From assembly GCA_900542905.1 (NCBI GenBank), contig UQPF01000009.1:1-64000 (forward strand): 64,000 bases of DNA, in the 5' to 3' direction. Below the pieces are notes generated by a model. That model saw only the letters and a list, made by a program, of their open reading frames with translations, was not told where the DNA came from and made no database searches. The position numbers were made by a program, and so were the translations under genes. This document shows positions 39,182-48,737 of this stretch, piece after piece; position 1 is the stretch's first letter; each line of letters opens with the position of its first letter. Origin of the DNA: an uncultured Collinsella sp. GTDB lineage: Bacteria; Actinomycetota; Coriobacteriia; Coriobacteriales; Coriobacteriaceae.

Positions 39182-39268
39182 GGTTACCGAGTCCCTCGGA
39201 CGTGGGCCTAACCAAAGTCTTTGAACGGATGTGTCTCTATGGACGCATTCGCTTGATTTTGGTTGGGC
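39182..39268 (+). promoter_or_regulatory. Candidate RNA antiterminator overlapping a second hairpin
   Basis: GGTTACCGAG...CTCGG...TAACC (39182-39213) forms a roughly 30-base stem with bulges, as LicT/BglG targets do. Its 3' strand overlaps a longer stem, GCCTAACCAAA (39206-39216) with TTTTGGTTGGGC (39257-39268). The two are mutually exclusive. A LicT-like gene lies just downstream. The T-run after the second stem is weak, so this remains a candidate. Confidence 0.5.
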
Positions 39269-39293
39269 TATATTTATGAAGGGACATGCCACC

Positions 39294-39806
39294 ATGGGTT
39301 TCTTTTCTCGCCTGATGGGCGGTTCGGATGAGCAGAAGACTGCAACTTCCGAGTTCGAAATCCTCGCTCCCGTTTCCGGCGAGCTTGTTCATCTAGAAAA
39401 TACCAATGACCCCGCTTTTAGCAGCCGTGCCGTGGGCGATGGCGTTGCCGTGGTTCCCCAAGAGGGAACGGTGTGCGCTCCTGTTTCCGGTACCGTCGCG
39501 GCGCTGTTCCCGACCGAGCATGCACTGGGCATCATGTCCGACGACAGCTCTGCTCAGGTGATGCTGCATATCGGAATCGACACTGTTAAACTTGAGGGCA
39601 AGGGCTTCCATGCGCTTGTTGCCCAGGGTGACCATGTCGACGCGGGCCAGGCCCTCGTCGAGGTCGATTTCGACGCGGTCCGCGCCGCCGGCTTCGATCC
39701 CACGGTCTTCGTTATCGTGTGCGAACGTTCGGAGAACTCGACTCTTCGTGAGCACGCTTCCGGCCCTGTTGCTGTTAAAGAGCCTGTCGTCTGGCTTTCC
39801 GAGTAA
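39294..39806 (+). CDS. PTS EIIA component, glucose family
   Basis: Phosphocarrier of 170 residues that passes phosphate from HPr to an EIIB domain. The family order is present: ILAPVSGELVHLENTNDPAFSSRAVGDGVAV, the VCAPVSGTVAALFPTEHALGI segment with one active-site His, and VMLHIGIDTVKLEGKGF with the phosphorylated His near residue 88. The start at 39294 (MGFFSRLMGG) follows GAAGGGACATGCCACC. It heads the alpha-glucoside operon and may also serve MurP, which lacks EIIA. Confidence 0.92.
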   Translation: MGFFSRLMGGSDEQKTATSEFEILAPVSGELVHLENTNDPAFSSRAVGDGVAVVPQEGTVCAPVSGTVAALFPTEHALGIMSDDSSAQVMLHIGIDTVKLEGKGFHALVAQGDHVDAGQALVEVDFDAVRAAGFDPTVFVIVCERSENSTLREHASGPVAVKEPVVWLSE

Positions 39807-39812
39807 ATTCTT

Positions 39813-40679
39813 GTGGTGGGTACCGTGGTTATCAAGCGAGTTTTCAACAATAACGTCGCAATGGTCACTTCGGACGATGGCTCCGAGCTCATTGTCATCG
39901 GTCGAGGCCTCTGCTTTGGCCGTCATGCCGGCGACGCTATCGATGACGCATCGGTCGAAAAGACCTATGCGCTGCAGGAGGGCACTTCTCAGGATTCGCG
40001 TACGATTGACCGCTTGGCACATCTTTTAGAGTCCATCCCCACCGTCAACCTCGTGATTGCCGAGGACATTGTTCAGATGCTCCGTCGGGAGCTCAATGTT
40101 GATATCAACGACAAGATCCTCATTGCCCTCGCAGACCATATCGGCCTTGCTTTGGAGCGCGAGCGCAAGGGCGTCTCCTGCGAGAATCCGTTGCTGCTCG
40201 AGATCCAGCAGTTCTATCGCAAGGAGTATGCGCTTGCGGGCCGTGCGCTGCAGATTGTCAAGGAGTATATGGGCATCCAGATGAGCGAAGAAGAGCAGGG
40301 TTTTATCACGCTGCATATCGTCAACGCCACCATGCCGCAACGCTCCGACCGTCTTATCATCTCGGTCCAGCTTGTTCGCGACGTGCTCGCGATTGTTTCC
40401 GAGCGCTATGCCACGACCCTCGATGACACCTCGCTGCCTTATGAACGCTTCGTTCGTCACCTGCAGTTTTTCGCACAGCGGGCGCTCGATCCTGCGGCCG
40501 GGCAAATCAATGGCGACGCGCTGTTCCGAATCGATGAAACGGCGTATCCGTGCGCATTCTCGTGCGCGGAGTCAATTGCCGACCACTTAGCGTCTACCTA
40601 TAACGTTGTCGTTACCGATGCCGAGAAGAGCTATCTCGCGTATCACATTGTTAACCTGCTTGGAGAACCTGGTCTCTAG
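39813..40679 (+). CDS. BglG/LicT-family transcriptional antiterminator
   Basis: RNA-binding antiterminator of 288 residues. The CAT RNA-binding domain (about 5-60) starts IKRVFNNNVAMVTSDDG and has GRGLCFGRHAGD. PRD1 (about 70-170) and PRD2 (about 175-285) carry regulatory histidines, e.g. ADHIGLALER, ITLHIVNA and AYHIVNLLG. PTS-dependent phosphorylation of these would tie activity to substrate. The first GTG at 39813 is used, but the GTG at 39825 aligns better with the usual start. It lies between EIIA and EIICB. Confidence 0.9.
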   Translation: MVGTVVIKRVFNNNVAMVTSDDGSELIVIGRGLCFGRHAGDAIDDASVEKTYALQEGTSQDSRTIDRLAHLLESIPTVNLVIAEDIVQMLRRELNVDINDKILIALADHIGLALERERKGVSCENPLLLEIQQFYRKEYALAGRALQIVKEYMGIQMSEEEQGFITLHIVNATMPQRSDRLIISVQLVRDVLAIVSERYATTLDDTSLPYERFVRHLQFFAQRALDPAAGQINGDALFRIDETAYPCAFSCAESIADHLASTYNVVVTDAEKSYLAYHIVNLLGEPGL

Positions 40680-40778
40680 GCATAACGTGCCCACACATCG
40701 ATTGATATAAGGCAGGGCTTATGGCCTTGTCCAGGGCACATCTGTCTCAATTTGCGGAAAAGGAAGGGGAGTACCGCT

Positions 40779-42395
40779 ATGACCGCAAAAAAGAAGTTCA
40801 ATTTCAAAGCGCCGTTGGAGGTGTTCGCGAAGTCAATCGTTCAGCCGATGATGTATCTCTCGGTTGCCGGCATTCTGCTCATCGTGGGCATTATTCTGAC
40901 CAACAAGACCATCTGCGCCGTGATCCCTGTGCTGGGCTCCGGTCCGTTCCAGCTTGTGGGCGCCGTTGTCTATCAGTCGCTGATGTTTATCATCAACAAC
41001 CTCTCGATTCTGTTCTGCGTGGGCATCGCCGGCGCCATGGCAAAGAAGAACAAGGGCCATGCTTCGCTGATCGCCCTGATGTCGTTCTTCCTGTTCCTGC
41101 AGGCTAACAACATCGTGCTCAACGCCACCGGCTCTCTTGCCGAAGCGAGCGGCATGCTCGGCCTTACCGGAACCGGCCAGAGCACCGTTATGGGCATTCA
41201 GGTGCTCGATACCGGCGTGTTTGGCGGCATCATTCTTGGTTGCATCACCGGTGCCGTGTTCAACAAGTACTCGAACAAGCAGTTCCCCATTGCTCTTTCG
41301 ATGTTCTCGGGCGTTCGCTTCCCGTTCCTGATCATGATCATCATTTCCTGGATCATGGGCGCTGGCTTCTGCATCGTTTGGCCTCCGGTTCAGGGTGCCA
41401 TCTCCTCCGTTGCCGGCATCATTAAGGAGTCGGGCAACATCGGTCTGTTCATCTACGGCATGCTCAACAAGCTGCTCGTTCCCACCGGTCTGCACCACCT
41501 CATCTACACCCCGTTCCAGTTCTCCGATGTGGGCGGCACCCTGACGCTGGGCGATCAGGTTATCGCCGGCGCCTATCCCATCCGTGTCGCCGAGATGGCA
41601 ATGACGGGCCAGCCCTTCTCTGATAGCACCTACTTCAACAGCTACACCTTCAACAACCTGTGGCCCTACATCGGTATCGGTCTCGCCTTTATCTTCACCG
41701 CTTACAAGGGGAACAAGGATAAGACCAAGGCCGTTATCATCCCGCTGATCATCACCGCCGTGCTCTCCTGCGTGACCGAGCCCATGGACTTCCTCTTTGT
41801 CTTTGCCGCTCCCGTGCTCTTTGTCGTTCACTCGGTTCTTTCCGGTATCTTCCTGGTCCTGCTCAAGGTCCTCTCCGTGCCCGCTTCGACGGCAGGCGGC
41901 ATCATCAACATCGTGGTTTCCAACCTGGTTCTTGGTGTCGATAAGACCAACTGGCCGATGATGCTCGTGCTCGGAGTCGTCAACGCCGCGCTGTACTTCT
42001 TCCTCTTCACCTTCCTCATTAAGAAGCTCAACCTCCACACGCCTGGCCGCGAGGAGGAGTCCGAGCTCGCCGAGTCCGTTGCCGAGGGCGAGGCCGCCGC
42101 GTCTGTCGCGGTGAAGCAGGGCGCTGTTGCCGCAGCTCCCGCAGATGGCGTCGATGCAGGTATTGCCGACCTGGTCGCAGGTCTTGGCGGCAAGGACAAC
42201 ATCGAGGAGCTCGAGAACTGCTTTACACGTCTTCGCGTGAACGTTAAGAACCCGGACCTCATCAATGAGGACCTCATCAACCACGTGCCCAACAGCGGCA
42301 TCAACCGCAACGGCAACAATATCCAGATCATCTTTGGCATGAAGGTCGCCGAGATGCGCGACAAGGTCGAAAACGCAATTGAGAAGGAGCAGTAA
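40779..42395 (+). CDS. PTS EIICB component, alpha-glucoside type
   Basis: 538-residue sugar permease. The EIIC domain (about 1-430) starts FAKSIVQPMMYLSVAGILLIVG and has about ten membrane segments. It includes LLVPTGLHHLIYTPFQF and the TEPMDFLFVFAAPVLF motif of glucose/maltose-type EIIC proteins. A Glu/Ala-rich linker leads to EIIB (about 465-538), with phospho-cysteine in LENCFTRLRVNV. The adjacent GH4 enzyme points to maltose or another alpha-glucoside. GGAAGGGGAGTACCGCT precedes the ATG at 40779. Confidence 0.9.
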   Translation: MTAKKKFNFKAPLEVFAKSIVQPMMYLSVAGILLIVGIILTNKTICAVIPVLGSGPFQLVGAVVYQSLMFIINNLSILFCVGIAGAMAKKNKGHASLIALMSFFLFLQANNIVLNATGSLAEASGMLGLTGTGQSTVMGIQVLDTGVFGGIILGCITGAVFNKYSNKQFPIALSMFSGVRFPFLIMIIISWIMGAGFCIVWPPVQGAISSVAGIIKESGNIGLFIYGMLNKLLVPTGLHHLIYTPFQFSDVGGTLTLGDQVIAGAYPIRVAEMAMTGQPFSDSTYFNSYTFNNLWPYIGIGLAFIFTAYKGNKDKTKAVIIPLIITAVLSCVTEPMDFLFVFAAPVLFVVHSVLSGIFLVLLKVLSVPASTAGGIINIVVSNLVLGVDKTNWPMMLVLGVVNAALYFFLFTFLIKKLNLHTPGREEESELAESVAEGEAAASVAVKQGAVAAAPADGVDAGIADLVAGLGGKDNIEELENCFTRLRVNVKNPDLINEDLINHVPNSGINRNGNNIQIIFGMKVAEMRDKVENAIEKEQ

Positions 42396-42398
42396 ACA

Positions 42399-43781
42399 AT
42401 GATCATTACTCTGTGTGGTGGCGGATCCACCTTTACCCCCGGCATCGTCAAGTCCATCGCTCTGCGCAAGGACGAACTCGACGTTGACGAGATTCGTCTG
42501 TACGACATCAACGAGGAGCGCCAGCGCAAGATCGGCGTGCTCGTGGACTGGATTCTGCACGAGGACCTCGGCCTGGACATCAAGCTCACGGTGACCACCG
42601 ACAAGGAGACGGCTTTTACCGACGCGAGCTTCGTGTTTGCCCAGATGCGCGTGGGCGGCTACGCCATGCGCGAGCAGGACGAGAAGATTCCGCTGCGCCA
42701 TGGCTGCGTGGGCCAGGAGACCTGCGGTTGCGGCGGCCTTGCCTACGGCATGCGCACCATCTTCCCCATGGTCGAGCTGATCGATGACGTCGAGAAGTAC
42801 GCCAAGAAGGACTACTGGATTCTCAACTACTCCAACCCTGCTGCCATCGTCTCCGAGGGCTGCCGTGTGCTGCGTCCCAACGCTCGCATCATCAACATCT
42901 GCGACATGCCGATCGCGATCATCGACGTGGTTTGCGCCGCACTCGATATCGACAAGAAGGATGTCGAGTACGATTACTTTGGCCTCAACCACTTTGGCTG
43001 GTTCACCTCGATTCGCCACAAGGGCGAGGAGGTGCTCCCGCAGCTGCGCGAGTACATCAAGGAGCACGAGATTCTGCTGCCCGATTCGTACCTCAAGGGC
43101 ATGGGCTCGCTGATGTCCAAGAAGCCCGAGGAGGCCACTGACGAGCACCCCGAGCAGAACCGCCACACCAAGGGCAGCTGGTACTACGTCTGGAAGGGCG
43201 AGTACGAGATCATGGAGTGCTTCCCGGAGTACCTGCCCAACACGTACCTGAACTACTACCTGCAGCAGAAGGAGTTCGTCGAGCATTCCAACCCCGAGCG
43301 CACCCGTGCTAACGAGGTTGAGGAGACGCGTGAGAAGAACCTCTTTGATGGTATCGATCACTACGAGAAGACGGGCGAGATCGACGAGAGCACGTTTTAT
43401 GCGGGCAGCCACGGCGACTGGATTGCCGACCTGGCTATCGCTCTGAAGAACGACACCAAGCAGCGCTTCCTGGTCATTTGCGAGAACAAGGGCGCTATCC
43501 CCAACATGCCCTACGACGCTATGGTCGAGCTGCCTGCCTACATTGGCAAGAACGGCCCCGAGGTCATCAGCCGCGACAACATTCCTCTGTTCCAGCAAGG
43601 TCTTATGATGCAGCAGCTGAACTCCGAGAAGCTCGTGGTCGAGGCTACGATCGAGGGTTCGTACGAGAAGGCGCTCAAGGCCTTTACGCTCAACAAGACC
43701 GTGCCGTCGATGAAGGTCGCCAAGGAGGTTCTCGACGACATGATCGAGGCCAACAAGGGTTACTGGCCCGAGCTTAAGTAA
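42399..43781 (+). CDS. GH4 6-phospho-alpha-glucosidase
   Basis: NAD- and Mn-dependent glycosidase of 460 residues that splits phosphorylated alpha-glucosides delivered by the PTS. Features are the dinucleotide-binding start ITLCGGGSTFTPGIVKS, then QMRVGGYAMREQDEKIPLRHG, the catalytic-metal segment GQETCGCGGLAYGMRTI, NYSNPAAIVSEG, and NICDMPIAIID with GLNHFGWF. These match the GlvA/MalH branch. It starts four bases after EIICB and is followed by a terminator. I give no symbol because glvA and malH cannot be separated. Confidence 0.92.
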   Translation: MIITLCGGGSTFTPGIVKSIALRKDELDVDEIRLYDINEERQRKIGVLVDWILHEDLGLDIKLTVTTDKETAFTDASFVFAQMRVGGYAMREQDEKIPLRHGCVGQETCGCGGLAYGMRTIFPMVELIDDVEKYAKKDYWILNYSNPAAIVSEGCRVLRPNARIINICDMPIAIIDVVCAALDIDKKDVEYDYFGLNHFGWFTSIRHKGEEVLPQLREYIKEHEILLPDSYLKGMGSLMSKKPEEATDEHPEQNRHTKGSWYYVWKGEYEIMECFPEYLPNTYLNYYLQQKEFVEHSNPERTRANEVEETREKNLFDGIDHYEKTGEIDESTFYAGSHGDWIADLAIALKNDTKQRFLVICENKGAIPNMPYDAMVELPAYIGKNGPEVISRDNIPLFQQGLMMQQLNSEKLVVEATIEGSYEKALKAFTLNKTVPSMKVAKEVLDDMIEANKGYWPELK

Positions 43782-43813
43782 AAGCAACAGGGTCGCTGAC
43801 CGCATACCTAGAG

Positions 43814-43851
43814 CAATGCCCCGTCCACGTGATTGCGTGGACGGGGCATTG
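43814..43851 (+). terminator. Terminator of the alpha-glucoside operon
   Basis: CAATGCCCCGTCCACG pairs perfectly with CGTGGACGGGGCATTG, a 16-base stem followed by TCATTTGG. The T-run is weak. Confidence 0.7.
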
Positions 43852-44038
43852 TCATTTGGTAACGCGTTTTATCAAATATGGCATTTATCTGCGGAAATGT
43901 TCGTTTTCACCGCTGAGGGTGACATTTCATGCCGCCTGCCGAACTGCGTGGAGACCTAACAACTTTTTAGGTCAGTGTTGTGCGTGTAGCAATTTCGCCC
44001 GGCCTCGCCTCCGGGCTGCCATGTGAGAGGGGATCTTT

Positions 44039-45871
44039 ATGGCACGACTGCACGTAATGGAACGCAGCCACGCTCAGGCCGTCATGGACGATCTGCACGA
44101 TGCGCTCGGACGTCGTCTGGCGGTGAGTTCGCTCGCCCCGTGTCCCGTTGAGTTTACGGCAGCGCTCGTCAACCTGTGCTCCACCCAGAGCTGCGGCAAG
44201 TGCACACCTTGCCGTGTGGGCCTGAGCGCGCTGAGCGACCTGCTCGCCGATGTGCTCGAAGGGCGCGCCGATGAGTCCACGCTCAACCTGATTGAGCGCA
44301 CGGCCCGCACCATCTACCTTTCGAGCGACTGCGCCATCGGCTACGAAGCCGGCGCCATGGCACTCACGGCCATTCGCGGCTTCCGTGACGATTTTGAGCA
44401 TCACATCCGCGAGCACTCCTGCGGCTTTGACCGCGAGGCCCGCGTCCCGTGCGTCTCGGGCTGCCCGGCGCACGTCGACATTCCCGGGTACATCTCGCTG
44501 GTCGAGGCCGGCCGCTATGCCGACGCCGTCAAGGTCATCCGCAAGAACAATCCGCTGCCGCTCGTCTGCGGCTTGGTGTGCGAGCATCCCTGCGAGATGC
44601 ACTGCCGCCGTGGTATGGTCGACGACCCCATGAACATCCTCGCCCTCAAGCGTTTTGCCGTCGAGCACAGTGACCTCAACGATCACAAGCCGCATGTGGT
44701 GGACAACACCGGTAAGCGCGTCGCCGTGATCGGCGGCGGCCCGGCCGGCCTTTCCTGCGCCTATTATTTGGCCGTGATGGGCCACAAGGTGACGATTTTT
44801 GAGCAGCGTCACCACCTGGGCGGCATGCTGCGCTACGGCATTCCCAGCTACCGTCTGCCGCGCGAGCGCCTACAGGCCGAGATCGACTGGATCCTGAGCT
44901 CCGGCATCGACGTGGAGCTCGACCACTCCGTCAACGGCGAGGAGCTTGCCCGTCTGCGCGACGAGTTCGACGCCGTCTACCTGGCCATCGGTGCCCACAG
45001 CGACAAAAAGCTCGGCCTTCCGGGTGAAGAGGCGCTCGGCGTGGAGTCGGCCGTCAAGATGCTGCGTGCCATCGGCGACGACGAGCTGCCCAACCTGGGC
45101 GGCCGGCGTGTGTGCGTCATCGGCGGCGGCAACGTTGCCATGGACGTGGCTCGCTCTGCCGTGCGCTGCGGTGCCGAAAAGGTAAGCATCGTCTACCGCC
45201 GTCGCATCTGCGACATGACGGCCCAGGACGCCGAGATCGCCGGCGCCCAGGCCGAGGGCTGCGAGGTGCTGGAGCTGACGGCCCCGCTCGCCATCGAGAC
45301 CGGCGAGGACGGTCGCGTGTGCGGCCTGCGCGTGCAACCGCAGATTATCGGCGAGCCCCGCCGTGGTCGCCCGGCCCCGCGTGCCGCCGCTACGCCCGAG
45401 CGTGTCATCCCCTGCGAGCGCGTGTTTGTGGCCATTGGCCAGGACATCGATTCCAAGCCGTTTGAGGAGATGGGCATTGCCTGCAAGTGGGGTCGCGTCG
45501 TCACCGATTCGGATGGCGCCGTGCCTAACTTCGATGGCCTCTTTAGCGGCGGTGACTGCCAGACCGGCCCCGCCACCGTCATCCGTGCCATCAACGCCGG
45601 CCGCGTTGCTTCGGCAAATATCGACCGCTATCTGGGCTTTGACCACAAGATCAAGCTCGACGTTGAGCTGCCGACCGTGCAGTTTAAGGGCAAGCACGAG
45701 TGCGGCCGCTGCGAGCTGGGCGAGCGCGAAGCCGGCGAGCGCATCCACGATTGGAATCTGGTCGAGCAGGGCCTTACCGAGGAGGAGGCACGCCAGGAGG
45801 CAAGCCGCTGCCTGCGTTGCGACCACTTTGGCTTTGGCGCGTTCCGCGGAGGGAGGAACCTGGAATGGTAG
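44039..45871 (+). CDS. NuoF-tail/GltD-like NAD(P)H flavoprotein of the hydrogenase
   Basis: 610-residue Fe-S flavoprotein. Residues 40-125 are like the NuoF/HydB C-terminal 4Fe-4S domain (STQSCGKCTPCRVGL). A GltD-like part follows, with CVSGCPAHVDIPGYISLV and CGLVCEHPCEMHCRRG clusters, an FAD site IGGGPAGLSCAYYLA and an NAD(P) site IGGGNVAMDVARSAV. It ends with a cysteine pair (CGRCELG, CLRCDHFG). It overlaps the hydrogenase gene by seven bases, so it probably exchanges electrons between NAD(P)H and the H cluster, perhaps with ferredoxin. GAGAGGGGATCTTT precedes the start. Confidence 0.88.
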   Translation: MARLHVMERSHAQAVMDDLHDALGRRLAVSSLAPCPVEFTAALVNLCSTQSCGKCTPCRVGLSALSDLLADVLEGRADESTLNLIERTARTIYLSSDCAIGYEAGAMALTAIRGFRDDFEHHIREHSCGFDREARVPCVSGCPAHVDIPGYISLVEAGRYADAVKVIRKNNPLPLVCGLVCEHPCEMHCRRGMVDDPMNILALKRFAVEHSDLNDHKPHVVDNTGKRVAVIGGGPAGLSCAYYLAVMGHKVTIFEQRHHLGGMLRYGIPSYRLPRERLQAEIDWILSSGIDVELDHSVNGEELARLRDEFDAVYLAIGAHSDKKLGLPGEEALGVESAVKMLRAIGDDELPNLGGRRVCVIGGGNVAMDVARSAVRCGAEKVSIVYRRRICDMTAQDAEIAGAQAEGCEVLELTAPLAIETGEDGRVCGLRVQPQIIGEPRRGRPAPRAAATPERVIPCERVFVAIGQDIDSKPFEEMGIACKWGRVVTDSDGAVPNFDGLFSGGDCQTGPATVIRAINAGRVASANIDRYLGFDHKIKLDVELPTVQFKGKHECGRCELGEREAGERIHDWNLVEQGLTEEEARQEASRCLRCDHFGFGAFRGGRNLEW

Positions 45872-47676
45872 AGCCCAACAAAACCACTGTCAGCGACAAC
45901 ACCGAAAGCGGAGCACTCAACATGGTCAAGCTCACGATCGATAATTGCGAGGTCGTGGTGCCCGAGCACACCACGATCCTGGATGCGGCCAAGTCCGTCG
46001 GCATCCAGATTCCCACCCTGTGCTACCTGCGCGATCTGAACGAGATCGGCGGTTGCCGCGTGTGCGTGGTCGAGGTCGAGGGCTGCGACCAGCTGGTTGC
46101 CGCCTGCAACAACTACGTGCTCGACGGCATGGTGGTCCATACCAACAGCCCCAAGGCCCGCGAGGCCCGTCGCACCAACGTGCAGCTGCTGCTGTCCCAG
46201 CACGACTCGCGCTGTACGAGCTGTGTGCGCAGCGGCAACTGCAACCTGCAGACCATCGCCAACGACCTTGGCATTTTCTATCTGCCGTACGAGCAGCACC
46301 TGGCGCGCGAGGGCTGGGACTTCGATTTCCCCATCATCCGCGATAACGACAAGTGCATCAAATGCATGCGCTGCATCAAGGTGTGCGAGAGCGTGCAGGG
46401 CTTAGGGATTTGGGACCTGACCAACCGCGCCACGCATACCGCCGTGGGCACCCGCGGACGTGCGCCGATCGGCAAGACCGATTGCGTCGCGTGCGGTCAG
46501 TGCATCACGCATTGCCCGACGGGCGCCCTGCGCGAGCGTGACGATACCGAGACCGTGTTCGATGCTCTCGCCGATCCTGACAAGATCGTACTGGTGCAGA
46601 TTGCGCCGGCCGTGCGTAGCGCCTGGGGCGAGGAGCTCGGCATTCCGCGCAAGGAGGCTACCGTCGAACGCCTAGCTTGCGCGCTGCGCCGCGTGGGCTT
46701 TGAGTACGTGTTCGACACCGACTTCTCGGCCGACCTCACCATTATGGAGGAGGGCTCCGAGCTGCTCGAGCGCCTGGGCGCTGCCTCCAAGGGCGAGGGC
46801 GACAGCCGCGGCTGGCCCATGTTCACGAGTTGCTGCCCGGGCTGGGTGCGCTTTGTGAAGGCGCGCTATCCGGAGTTTGTCGACAGCCTGTCCACGTCCA
46901 AGTCGCCGCAGCAGATGTTCGGCGCCATTGCCAAGACGTACTACGCCAAGGTGTTGGGCGTGGAGCCCGAGCGCCTGTTCGTGGTGTCCGTGATGCCGTG
47001 CACGGCCAAGAAGGCCGAGTGTGCGCTGCCGAGCATGGTGGGCGAGGGCGGCGTGCCCGATGTGGACGTTGCGCTGACGGTGCGCGAGATGGTACGCATG
47101 ATTCGCGCGAGCCACGTGAGCGTCGACACGCTTACCGAGGAGCCGCTCGATACGCCGCTGGGCTTTGGCACGGGCGCGGGTGTGATCTTTGGCGCCACGG
47201 GCGGCGTGATGGAGGCCGCCGTGCGCTCGGCATATTACCTGGTGACGGGCAAGAATCCCGACGCCGACTTCTTTACCGATGTGCGCGGCCTGGACGGCTG
47301 GAAAGAAGCCGTGGCCGATATCGATGGCACCAAGGTGCGCGTCGCCGTGGCACACGGGCTGGGCAACGCCGCGCGTCTGCTCGACGCGATTCGCGACGGC
47401 CGTGTGAGCTATGACTTCGTTGAGGTCATGGCATGCCCGGGCGGCTGCGTCGGCGGCGGCGGTCAGCCCATCCACGACGGCTGTGAACTGGCGGCCGAGC
47501 GTGGCCAGGTGCTCTGGGGGCTGGATGCCGCTGCGGACATTCGCTTCTCGCACGAGAACCCCGATGTTCAGGCGTGCTACCGCGAGTTTTTGGGCGCGCC
47601 GCTCTCGCCGCTGGCCGAGGAGTTGCTGCATACCGACCATCACGCCTGGTCGATGCCTAACGAGGGGAAGTGCTAA
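45865..47676 (+). CDS. FeFe hydrogenase catalytic subunit (group A)
   Basis: 603-residue enzyme producing or consuming H2. The N-terminal 2Fe-2S domain has CYLRDLNEIGGCRVCVVEV, then the His-Cys3 cluster region SQHDSRCTSCVRSGNC. Two 4Fe-4S clusters are CIKCMRCIKVCE and CVACGQCITHCPTGAL. The H-cluster motifs are FTSCCPGWVRF (L1), VMPCTAKKAE (L2) and VMACPGGCVGGGGQP (L3), all with their ligands. The ATG at 45865 follows GGAGGGAGGAACCTGGA; ATG at 45919 is possible. Maturases HydE, HydF and HydG are not in the window. Confidence 0.95.
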   Translation: MVEPNKTTVSDNTESGALNMVKLTIDNCEVVVPEHTTILDAAKSVGIQIPTLCYLRDLNEIGGCRVCVVEVEGCDQLVAACNNYVLDGMVVHTNSPKAREARRTNVQLLLSQHDSRCTSCVRSGNCNLQTIANDLGIFYLPYEQHLAREGWDFDFPIIRDNDKCIKCMRCIKVCESVQGLGIWDLTNRATHTAVGTRGRAPIGKTDCVACGQCITHCPTGALRERDDTETVFDALADPDKIVLVQIAPAVRSAWGEELGIPRKEATVERLACALRRVGFEYVFDTDFSADLTIMEEGSELLERLGAASKGEGDSRGWPMFTSCCPGWVRFVKARYPEFVDSLSTSKSPQQMFGAIAKTYYAKVLGVEPERLFVVSVMPCTAKKAECALPSMVGEGGVPDVDVALTVREMVRMIRASHVSVDTLTEEPLDTPLGFGTGAGVIFGATGGVMEAAVRSAYYLVTGKNPDADFFTDVRGLDGWKEAVADIDGTKVRVAVAHGLGNAARLLDAIRDGRVSYDFVEVMACPGGCVGGGGQPIHDGCELAAERGQVLWGLDAAADIRFSHENPDVQACYREFLGAPLSPLAEELLHTDHHAWSMPNEGKC

Positions 47677-47678
47677 CG

Positions 47679-48734
47679 ATGCGCGCGTTTGATGTTGAGA
47701 TGACGCGCCGGGGGTTTGCCTCGGCGCTCGCCGTGGGCGCGTTGTCGCTTGCGCTCGCGGGCTGTGGCGGCGGGGCTGTCGGTGCCGGGTCCGCCGCGGG
47801 CTCGGCTGCCACGGACGGCGCCGGTGCTGCTGCGGAGCCGGTCGAGGTGCACGTCGCCTCGCTCAAGGGACCGACCTCGATTGGCCTGGTGCAGTTTATG
47901 GACCAGGCGGCCGACGGTGCCACGGATAACGAGTTCAACTTTGCGATCAGCGCCGCGGCCGACGAGATCGTGCCCAAGATGATTCAGGGCGATGTCGACA
48001 TTGCCCTGGTGCCCGCCAACGTGGCGAGCGTGCTCTACAACAAGACCGAGGGCGCGGTGCAGGTCATCGACATCAACACGCTGGGCGTGCTGAACGTGGT
48101 GACGGGTAACGCGGACGTTACTTCGTTTGGTGATCTGGCGGGTCGTACCGTCTACATGACGGGCAAAGGCACCACGCCGGAGTACGTCATGAACTACCTG
48201 CTGGAGCGCGCGGGCCTGACCGGCCAGGTGACGCTCGAGTTTAAGAGCGAGCCCACCGAGGTGCTGTCGGCCCTGCTTGCCGACCCGTCCGCCGTGGGCG
48301 TGCTGCCGGAGCCGTTCAAGACAGCTGCCATCGCAAAGAGCGAAGGCAAGCTGTCGGCTCCGGTAAGCCTGACCGATGCGTGGGATGAGCTGGCGGGTGA
48401 CACGGGCTCGCGCTTGCTGACGGGTGTGACCGTGGTGCGCCGCGCGTTTGCCGAGGAACATCCCGAGGCCGTGGCGGAGTTCTTGAGCTGCCATGCGGCG
48501 AGCGTTAAGGCTGTCAATGCGGCGCCAGCAGACTGGGCGCAGGCCGTGGTCGATGCCGGCATCGTGGATAACGCCAAGATCGCCGAGAAGGCGATTCCCG
48601 GGTGCATGCTTGTCTGCCAGACGGGCAAGGATATGAAGGCGGCACTTAGCGGGTATCTGCAGGTGCTGTCCGACGCGGACGCGAGTGCCGTGGGTGGTAA
48701 ACTTCCGGCTGACGATTTCTACTACATGGAGTAG
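47679..48734 (+). CDS. ABC substrate-binding lipoprotein, NitT/TauT-like
   Basis: 351-residue secreted lipoprotein. The twin-arginine-like TRRGFASALAVGALSLALAGC ends in a lipobox Cys near residue 28. A Gly/Ala-rich linker and an NMT1/SsuA-like binding fold follow (VHVASLKGPTSIGLVQFMDQ; MIQGDVDIALVPANVASVLYNK; GKGTTPEYVMNYLLERAGL). The ligand is unknown. Start 47679 follows GAGGGGAAGTGCTAACG, two bases after the hydrogenase stop, and the fused transporter follows immediately, so uptake and hydrogenase are transcribed together. Confidence 0.85.
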   Translation: MRAFDVEMTRRGFASALAVGALSLALAGCGGGAVGAGSAAGSAATDGAGAAAEPVEVHVASLKGPTSIGLVQFMDQAADGATDNEFNFAISAAADEIVPKMIQGDVDIALVPANVASVLYNKTEGAVQVIDINTLGVLNVVTGNADVTSFGDLAGRTVYMTGKGTTPEYVMNYLLERAGLTGQVTLEFKSEPTEVLSALLADPSAVGVLPEPFKTAAIAKSEGKLSAPVSLTDAWDELAGDTGSRLLTGVTVVRRAFAEEHPEAVAEFLSCHAASVKAVNAAPADWAQAVVDAGIVDNAKIAEKAIPGCMLVCQTGKDMKAALSGYLQVLSDADASAVGGKLPADDFYYME

Positions 48735-48737
48735 CCC

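Noticed and set aside
40833..43805. 990-codon open frame on the minus strand
   Set aside because: Antisense to the EIICB and GH4 genes, with no recognisable domain; the sense strand is fully explained.
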